From Prevotella sp. (lineage in GTDB: Bacteria > Bacteroidota > Bacteroidia > Bacteroidales > Bacteroidaceae), in contig JAILBT010000006.1 of NCBI GenBank assembly GCA_024680755.1, positions 40,726 through 104,725 of the forward strand: DNA of 64,000 bases. Reading direction: 5' to 3'. Numbering within the stretch: position 1 is the first letter of the stretch; every line of letters begins with the position of its first letter. The notes under the pieces were generated by a model, which ran no database searches, had not been told where the DNA came from, and saw nothing but the letters and a program-made list of their open reading frames with translations. This document shows, piece by piece, positions 1-9,600 of this stretch. The translations under genes and the position numbers were made by a program.

Positions 1-622
1 ACGCTTCTACAACAAGTTTGCACGCTTCTCGCTCGCCACGACGGGCAACGTCACCAACACCCTACTGGGCTGCACCGTTTTAGGCGATTTCTATGGCGCA
101 GGCTGCCAGGGCAAAGTGAGCGGCACCGTCACCACCACCCTGACCGACTGCGCCGTCAACGGCAATGCCTACGGCGGTGGCTATAAGGCAACGAACAACA
201 AGCTCAACGTCTATCCCAACACACAGCCTGCCTATTCAAGCTACTACAAAGAGATGGGCCTGTTCTCCGATTTCGGCACAGTGACGCCCGAAGAGTGGGA
301 ATGGGTGCAGGGCGCCTTGGACGGAAAGGACGAGGCCAACCACAAGCTCACCACCAACGTTGACCTTACCACCCTTGGCAACGTCACCGGTGCCATCTCG
401 CTCACCATTGACGGCGACAGCGAGATAGGCACACCGGGCGACCCCGCGACGGGCAACGTCTTTGGCGGCGGCAATGAGAGCCGTTCGCTCAGCAACGCCA
501 CCGTCAGACTTCAAGGCAACACACTCGTGCGGGGCAACGTCTATGGCGGAGGCAACAAGGCCGACGTAGAGGGCAGCTCAAAGGTAGAGATACCGGCTGC
601 GCCCAGCGGCTCGGGAGACTGA
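1..622 (+). CDS. C-terminal part of a giant secreted VYGGG-repeat protein (5' end outside window)
   Basis: The reading frame is open from base 2 with no stop until TGA at 620-622, so this is the 3' end of a gene that starts upstream. The visible ~206 residues contain the same units as the next gene: GNVFGGGNES, RGNVYGGGNKADV and short strand-like segments such as SLTIDGDSEIG. The final unit (RGNVYGGGNKADVEGSSKVEI) aligns with the last unit of the 3766-aa protein downstream (RDNVYGGGNNADVTGNSNVVI), so the two are tandem paralogues with matching C-termini. No T9SS-type C-terminal tail is visible. Only 62 nt separate it from the next ATG, with no recognisable promoter or terminator between, so co-transcription is likely. 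Function unknown; a surface or extracellular fibrous role is inferred only. Confidence 0.8.
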   Translation, partial: RFYNKFARFSLATTGNVTNTLLGCTVLGDFYGAGCQGKVSGTVTTTLTDCAVNGNAYGGGYKATNNKLNVYPNTQPAYSSYYKEMGLFSDFGTVTPEEWEWVQGALDGKDEANHKLTTNVDLTTLGNVTGAISLTIDGDSEIGTPGDPATGNVFGGGNESRSLSNATVRLQGNTLVRGNVYGGGNKADVEGSSKVEIPAAPSGSGD

Positions 623-684
623 AACGCCCTCTCCACCCCGCCCACCATACCCGCAACCCCCACCCCACCAACATATCACCATTT

Positions 685-3600
685 ATGACTCGAAACAGAT
701 TCAGACAAAGATACATCACGCACACATACCTACCCACTCTGCTGCTTACGGCGGCAACACTGAGCATCGCGCCTGCCCGGGCGCAGCAGGAATCCACCGG
801 CGTTCGCGTCATGGGCAACGTCTTTGGAGCAGGCAAGGGACTTGACAACGATGCCAACGCGGCCAAGGTGCATGTAGGCTCGACGGTAAGCATCGCCAGC
901 GGCCATGTCTATGGCCACGTCTATGGCGGCGGCGAGATGTCGAGCGTGGGCAACCCTGAAGAGACTCAGGGAGAAAAGACCGAAGAGAACCCCTTCGGCT
1001 ATGCCACGGGCACAGCCCGAGTGACGATAGACGGCACGGCGCAGATCGGCACCGACAGCAACTGTATGGGCGAACATGCCACGGGCGGATATGTCTATGG
1101 CTCAGGCCTGGGCAAGGCCGGCTCTGTCTATTCAGACCGGACATACGTGAAGAACACCATCGTGACCATCGGCGGAACGGCCAAGGTGCGCGGCTCGGTG
1201 TTCGGCTCGGGCGAGAACGGCCACGTCAGGCACGACACCCGGGTGAACATTCAGGACGACTGCGAGATTGGCACCGAGCTGACCACATACACCGTCACAC
1301 ACACCGAGACCAACGAGCAGGGCGAGGAGGTGCAAGTCACAGAGACCATCAACGAGCACGAAGTCGATGCCGACGGCCAGGGTGCCATCATTTACCGCGG
1401 AAACGTCTATGGCGGAGGCCGCGGCGTGGATCACACCGTGGGCGACGGCACCCACTACAGCCTCTCCGCCGGACGCGTCTATGGCAATACAGAGGTGAAC
1501 ATCACCGGCGGCAAAGTCTTTCACGACGTGTTCGGCGGAGGCTCGCTGGCCACCGTCGGCACGGCCACCTACGACGACAACAACAACATCACAGCCTACA
1601 CAGCCGGCACAGGCAAGGCCACGGTCAACATCAGCGGCGGCATCGTGGGCTACTCGCTCAACACGGCCACCTGGGGCCGCAACTGCGGCTTCGTCTATGG
1701 CGGCTGCCGCGGTCTGGCCGCGCGGCTTACCGACGACGCCGTGCACATGGCCTACGTCCACGACACCGAGGTGACCATCAGCGGCACGGCCATGATCAAG
1801 GGCTCGGTGTTCGGCGGCGGTGCCAACGGCCATGTGCAGCACGACACCCACGTCAACATCAGCGGCGGAAACATAGGCGAGCCTCTGACCGACGACGAAG
1901 CCTTCTTCGATGCTCACGGCCTGGCCGCAACGCCCATCTTCCGCGGCAACGTCTATGCCGGCGGGCGCGGTGTGGACCACTATGGCGACGGCGACGAGGA
2001 CCTGAGCCTGACAGCCGGCCGCGTCTTCGGCAACGCCTCGCTCACGATGACCGGCGGCCATGTGTGGCACAACATCTACGGCGCTGGCTCGATGGCCTCG
2101 GTGGGCACGGTGGAGCGCGACGACAACAACAACATCGACTTCCTCAACGGGACATGGGACCCCAACACCGGCCACATCACCATCGACATCAGCGGCGGCA
2201 TCGTGGGCGACAACACCCTAACGGGCGGCACCATCTCTGAGGGCATCACAGCCACGAAAGACCACCCGGGCCGCAACAACGGCCGCGTGTATGGTGCAGG
2301 CCGCGGCGTGTCGGCAGGCCGTTCCAGCCGTATGGCCGCCATGCAATATGTCTATGACACAGAGGTGAACATCAGCGGCACGGCCTATATATACGGCGCG
2401 GTGTTCGGCGGCGGCGAGAACGGCCATGTGCGCTACGACACCCATGTCAACATCAACGGCGGCGTGATAGGCTGGCCCCTCACGGCCGACGAGTGTCACT
2501 ACAACGCCGACGGCACCGCCACCAACCCCTGGCGCGGCCATGTCTATGGAGGCGGCCGCGGCGTCGATCCGATGTTCCACGACTATGCTGCCGGTCACAG
2601 CTTCACGGCAGGACGCGTCTATGGCAACACCAACATCACGATGACCGGCGGACTGGTACGCCGGGCCATATATGGCGGCGGACTGCTGGCCTCGGTAGGC
2701 AACTACACGATGGAGGATGCCGACCAGCCTGATGTCAACATCGACGAGGACGACATCCAGGACTGGCACTTCGATGAGAGCCTTGACGAGAACGGACAGC
2801 CCAAGAACAAGAACGGCGTGGCCACCATCACCATCAGCGGCGGCTACATAGGCAATGTCAACACCGATGGCACGATGATAGCCGGCACAGCCCTGACAGG
2901 AACCGACAAGCCCGGCCGGCCCGGCTACAACAACGGCCATGTCTATGGCTCGGGCTGCGGCATGGTGGCCGATGCCCTGGAGCACGACGAGCAGTATTCC
3001 CAGATGGGATATGTCTATCGCTCGGTGGTAACAATCGACGCTCCGGCAGAACCCGACAGCGTGCCGCACATACGCGGCTCGGTGTTCGGCTCGGGCGAGA
3101 ATGGCCATGTGTGGGAAAACACCCACGTCACCATCAACGGCGGCATCATCGGAGCCGACTACGACGAGGCCCTGGACACCGACCAGCACCGCTTCCTGGG
3201 CAACGTCTATGGCTCGGGCCGCGGCGTGGACCACACCGAAGAGTCAACAGCCCAGCTGACACACATCAGCCGCTCGGCCGGCAAGGTGGCCGGCAACACC
3301 AACATCACCATCAACGGCGGCGAGATATGGAACGACATCTATGGCGGCGGCTCGATGGCCTCTGTGGGCGACCCCGACGAGAACCTTAACGACGGCCATC
3401 ACGCCGACGGGCAATACCACACCGGCCTGGCTACCGTCGTCGTGCAAGGCACATCGGTGGTACACGGCTCTGTCTATGGCTCGGGCCGAGGCATCGCCAG
3501 CACCAATCCTGACTATCAGCAGGCTGCCTTCATCAAGAACAGCGACGTGCAGATCCTGGGCAGCGCACATATATATAATAATGTGTATGGCGGCGGCAAT

Positions 3601-6600
3601 GCCGGCCACGTGCGCAAGAACACCAAGGTGACCATCGGCGCTGCCACCGGCGAGCAGCAGCCCACCATCGACGGCAGCGTCTATGGCGGCGGTGCCGGCT
3701 CGACGGTGTCGGCCTCGGCCGGCGCGGTAAACCACAACGTAGAGGTGAACATCCTGGGTGGCACGATAGAGAAGAATGTCTATGGCGGCGGTGCCGTGGC
3801 CAACAGCAACCTGCACGACCAGGACAACACAGCCACCGACAACGCCGACTGCAAGGAGCAGTGTACCACGACCGTCAACCTGTTGGGCGGACTCATCAAG
3901 GGCGATGCCTACGGCGGCGGCGAGGGAGTGTGGAACACCGCCAACGGCGATGCCGTCGTCTTCGGCGACATCAGCGTGGTGCTCGACGGCACGCGCTTCA
4001 ACATCACGCGCCAGGACACCGACGAGGACAGCACCGAAGCGCAGACCGACTCTGACGGCAATCCCGTGCTCGACGACGACTCGCAGCCCGTGATGAAGAA
4101 GGTGCAGGTGGTGAAGAGCGGCCGTGTCTTCGGCGCGAACAACCTGAATGGCTCGCCGCGCGGCAACGTGACCGTCACCGTGGAGCGCACCGAAGAGGGC
4201 AACACGCCGCGCACGGCTGCCGACACAGACGACAGCAGCCGGGCCAGCCGCAGCGCCGACGTGCCACACACATACGAGGTGGCGGCCGTCTATGGCGGCG
4301 GCAACCTGGCATCGTTCACCACGGCGGGCCGGACGGCCAGCGTCGTCATCAACAACTGCGACGTCAGCATACGCGAGGTCTATGGCGGCGGCAATGCTGC
4401 CGACGTGCCGGCCACAAGCGTCACCGTGAACGGTGCATGGGAGATAGAGACCGTCTTCGGCGGAGGCAACGGCAACGACAAGTACACCACCGACGGCGGC
4501 ACCACATGGGCGCTGAACCCAGGAGCCAACGTGGGCGGCAACGCCACCACCCTGCTCAACGGCGGATACATACACGAGGGCTACGGCGGCAGCAACAAGA
4601 AAGGCACCATCACGGGCGAGGTGTCTATCACGGCTGGCTCAAACGCATCATGTCCACTGGAGGTGGGCAAGATTGTGGGGGCCGGCAAGAGCGCCGACAT
4701 CGAGGGCGACGTCATTCTCGTCATGGGCTGTATGCCAGAGACAAAGATACCCGTGGTGTTTGCCGGTGCCAACAATGCCAACGTATATGGCGACGTGGAG
4801 CTGACCGTCACCTCGGGCAACTTCGGGCAGGTGTTCGCCGGCAACAACGAGGGCGGACACATCTACGGCCACATCAAGCTCAACGTGGAGGAGACCAGCT
4901 GTATCCCGCTGAACATCGACGAGCTGTATGCCTGTGGCAACCTGGCCGCATACTCGGCATACGGATATGATGCCACCGACGGCCACCCGCTGACCCAGGC
5001 CGAATATGACGCCCTGAACACAGCCTACGCCACGGCCCTGGCCGCATGGAACGAGCTGACGCCCGAGCAACAGGCCGCAGGCACGGCTCCCGTGGCTCCC
5101 CGGCGCTATGCCGACCCCGAGGTGAACGTCATCTCGTGCACCAGCATAGGTCAGGTCTATGGCGGCGGCTATGGTGCCACGGCCGTGGTCTATGCCAATC
5201 CGACGGTCAACATCAACATGCTGCCCGGCGACCACGCCGCCAGCATCGACCGCGACGGCGACGGGGCCGATGGCAACGCCCACGCCCTGGGCACCATCGG
5301 CGAGGTGTATGGCGGCGGCAATGCAGCCGACCTGTATGGCAACACCACCGTCAACATAGGCACCGCACAGACCGTCACACTGCACTCGCGTAAGGACGAC
5401 CATGACAACTACACCGAAACGACCGAGACCGTCGAGGGCGCGCGCATAGTGGGCCGCGTCTTTGGCGGCGGCAACCTGGCCGCGGTGCATGGCAACACCG
5501 AGGTGAACATCTGCGCCGTCAGACAGACCGTAGGCGACGAAGAGCTCATTCAGGGCGTGGACTATACGGACACCGATGCCGAGGGTGTCAGCATCAACGT
5601 TGTCACGTCTGAAGAGGAGACCACCGGCATGGTCTTCGGCGGCGGCAACCAGGCCGACGTGACAGGCAACACGGCGGTCAACATGGCCGGCGGATTTGTT
5701 TACAACCGTATCTACGGCGGCGGCAACATCGGCTCAATAGGCACCATCACGTCGCGCACAGCCCCCGAGAGCAGCCACACACATACAGGTGACGAGGCCT
5801 GCGTGGGCGGCAAGCCCGACACCTTTGCCACGGGCACAGGCACATGCACCGTCAACGTCCTGGGCGGACAGGTGGGGCCCACGGGGCTCGTCATGCCCCA
5901 GGACTATGGCTATGTGTTCGGCGCCAGCCGCGGCATGGTGGAGAACCCCGCCGTCGATCCCGACATCGACTTCCGCACGTATGTCTCTGACACCCATGTG
6001 ACCATAGGCGGCACGGCCTTCATCACTGGCGGCGTCTATGGCGGCAGCGAGAACGGCCGTGTGCGCCACGACACCCATGTGGTCATCGCCGGCGGACAGG
6101 TGGGCTGCGGCAAGAACGCCACCGAGCCCTACGACGAGTCGGTCTTCAGCTCGAACCTGCCCCCACGGAAGGCCGGCGGCGGCGAGGACGAGTATGATGA
6201 CTTGGAGTGTGCCAGCTGGCCCTACGGCAAAGTTGTCACCAAGGCCGGCAAGGAAGTGACACTGTACCTGCCCTACGACCCCGAGGCCACGGCAGGCGAC
6301 GACAGCGACGATGCCGACCCGTCGGGCAGCGACGGCCACACCTTCTATGGCAACGTGTTCGGCGGCGGCTCGGGCTTCTTCCCCTACGAGCTGAAGGACG
6401 CCAATGGCGCCGTGACAGGCCACGAGTGGCTCGAGTCGGCCGGGCTGGTCGAGGGCGACACATACGTCAACATCACGGGCGGACACATCCTGACAAGCGT
6501 CTATGGCGGCAACGAGCTGACCGACGTCACCGGCACCTGCCACGTCACGATGACGGGCGGCACCCTGGGCGTGCCCCGCACGCTCGGGCAGATAGCGGCC

Positions 6601-9600
6601 CACCCCGTGACATGCTATCTCTTCGGTGCAGGCAAGGGCGACCAGCGCGTACACTTCAACCAGCGCACCAACGTGGGCACCGTCGAGGTGGAGGTGTCGG
6701 GCACGGCCCGTATCTTCGGCTCGGTGTTCGGCGGCGGCGAAGACGGCCATGTGCTGGGCAACACCCGCGTGACGATAGGCAATCCCAACAACGAGAACAG
6801 CCCCTACATCGGCAACTGGGGCACCAGCTATGTCGATGGCAACATCTTCGGCGGCGGCCGCGGCTTCGGCGGCGATGCCTTGACCGCCGGCGTGGTCAGC
6901 GGCAACGTGCACATCGACATCCGGGGCGGCCACATGCTCGGCTCCATCTATGGCGGCGGACGCCTGGGCTCGGTGGGGACATACCTCGTCCCACCCGCCG
7001 ACGGCCGCTACGGCACCTTCATTCCCGAAGGCAAAGAGCAGAACCTGCACGGCGACGATGTCAATGCCCCTGGCACGACCCACGGCCACATCACCATTGC
7101 CATCAGCGGCGGCACCATTGGCAACGACCACGAATACCTCCTCCCCAAGGCCGGCGACCTCACCCCGGCGAAAGCCGTCAGCACATGGACGGAGGCCGAC
7201 TGGACAGCCTGGAAGCAACGGAAGAACATACCCAACACCCTCTTTGGCACAGACGGCAGGCTGGCACACACCAAGGGCGGCAACGTCTTTGCCGGAGCCA
7301 TGGGCCGACTGTACAACCTGGACGGCAAGTCTGCGCTGGACCACTGGCCCGACATGGCCCGGGCACGCAGCACGCAGCTGACCGTCATCGGCGGCACTAT
7401 CAAGAGCTGCGTCTATGGCGGTGCCGAGCTGGGCACGGTGGGCGAGGTGGTCAGCCATACCGACGGCGAGACCGTCACGCAGGAGCTCGTAGGTGGCACC
7501 GACATCACCATCACGGGCGGCACCATAGGCACCGTGATAGAGGATGAGAACAGCGTGCCTCAGTACACCTTCGGCAGCGTGTTCGGCGGCGGCTACGGCA
7601 GCACCATCGAGAAGCTGATGACCAACAACGGCACCGTCGAGACCAGCCCGAAGTTCACGGCCGGCCTGCTTCACGCTGGCACGACGGTGAGCCTGCAGGG
7701 CGGCATCGTCCGCGCCAGCGTCTATGGCGGCGGCGAGGTGGCCAGCGTCGAGGGCAGCTCCAGCGTGACCGTGGGCGGCACGGCAGAGGTTGGCCACGAC
7801 AGGTGGGTGTCGGGCGATGTCGTGCGCTACTTCGGCGGTGCCACCATGGGCAACGTCTATGGCGGCGGCAGCGGCCACCGCAACATCGTGCGCTGCGGAA
7901 AGATATTCAGGAATGCCACCGTCAACATCACCGGCGGCAAGATATACCACAACGTCTATGGCGGCGGCGCGTTCGGCACGGTGGGCGACTTCAGCTACGA
8001 CACCCGTATCGACCCCGAGTACGGCACGCCGAAGGTCTATGGCGTGACTGGCCTTAACACCGTGGACACGGGCACGGCCACCGTCAACATCACCGGTGGC
8101 ATCATCGGCACCGACGGCAACGAGAACGGCATAGTGTTCGGCTCGTCGCGCGGCGAGGTCGATGGCAATGCCGAGCGCGACGACTATGGTGCCTACACCT
8201 ACGACACGCACGTCACCATCGGCACGCGCGACGACGAGACGGCCGGCCCCGTCGTCCGGGGTTCTGTCTATGGCAGCGGCGAGAACGGCCACACGTTCAA
8301 CAACACGGTGGTCAACATTCACAGCGGCATCGTGGGCATCGACGATGACGCGGGCGATGCCGACGTGACCACGCGCGGCAACGTCTATGGCGGCGGCTGC
8401 GGCACCGACACCTACACCGCCGACGGCAAGAAGCTCTACAATCCCGAGGCCGGCATCGTGCGCGGCAACGCCACCGTCAACGTCACCGGCGGCCGCGTGG
8501 TGCGCACCGTCTATGGCGGTGGCGCTATGGGCTCGGTGGGCACATTCAACAAGGCCAATGCCGAATATCATGAAGCCCACCCCGACGTGGCTGTGGGCAC
8601 ACCCTACGAGTGCACGTCGGGCGGACTGTGCACGGTCAACATCAGCGGCGGCAGGATAGGCCCCAACGTGATGCAGATGCCCAACAGTTACGGCCACGTG
8701 TTCGGGGCTGGACGCGGCCAGATGCACGACCCTGCCGAATACGTCAATCTCGAGACCTCGGGCTTTGTCAATGCCACCGAGGTCACCATCAGCGGCACCG
8801 CCTTTGTCAAGGGCAGCGTCTATGGCGGCAGCGAGAGCGGCCATGTGCTGGGCGACACATGGGTGAAGATACAGGGCGGACAGGTGGGCTGCGGCAGCAA
8901 CACCACCGAGCCCTACGACGAGACGCTGTGGACCGCCGATGCCGACCCGTCGCTCTTTGCCGAGTGTGTGAGCTGGCCATACGAGCCGCCCTACGCTCCC
9001 TACGACAAGTTTGCCTTGGCCGACGGCAACTATCCCGCCGGCGCTGCTCACGAGAACGCCGATCATGGCAGCCGCACGGCCACCGACGGCCACACCTTCT
9101 ACGGCAACGTGTTCGGCGGCGGCTCGGGCTCGACACCCTACGCCCCCGGCGCATGGCTTCCCTCGGCCGGCTGGGTCAAGGGCAACACGCGGGTGGACGT
9201 ATGCGGCGGCCATGTGCTGACATCGGTCTATGGCGGCTGCGAGATGTCGAACGTGGGCACCGGCATCAGCGGCGACGGCGGCAAGGCCACGGTCCGGATG
9301 AGCGGCGGCACCATCGGCGTGCCACGCACCCTGGAGCAGATCATCGCCCACCCCGTCACATGCTACCTCTTCGGCTCGGGCAAGGGCGACCAGCGCATCT
9401 TCTTCAACAAGGAGACCAACGTCAAGGATGTGGACGTGGAGATCTCGGGCGGCATCATCTACGGCTCGGTCTTTGGCGGTGGCGAAGACGGCCATGTGCT
9501 GCGCGACGTCAACATGACCATCAAGGCCCCCGACGACCCCGAGAAGCCCGCTCCACACATAGGCACCCTGGGCACCAGCTATGTCGATGGCAATGTCTTT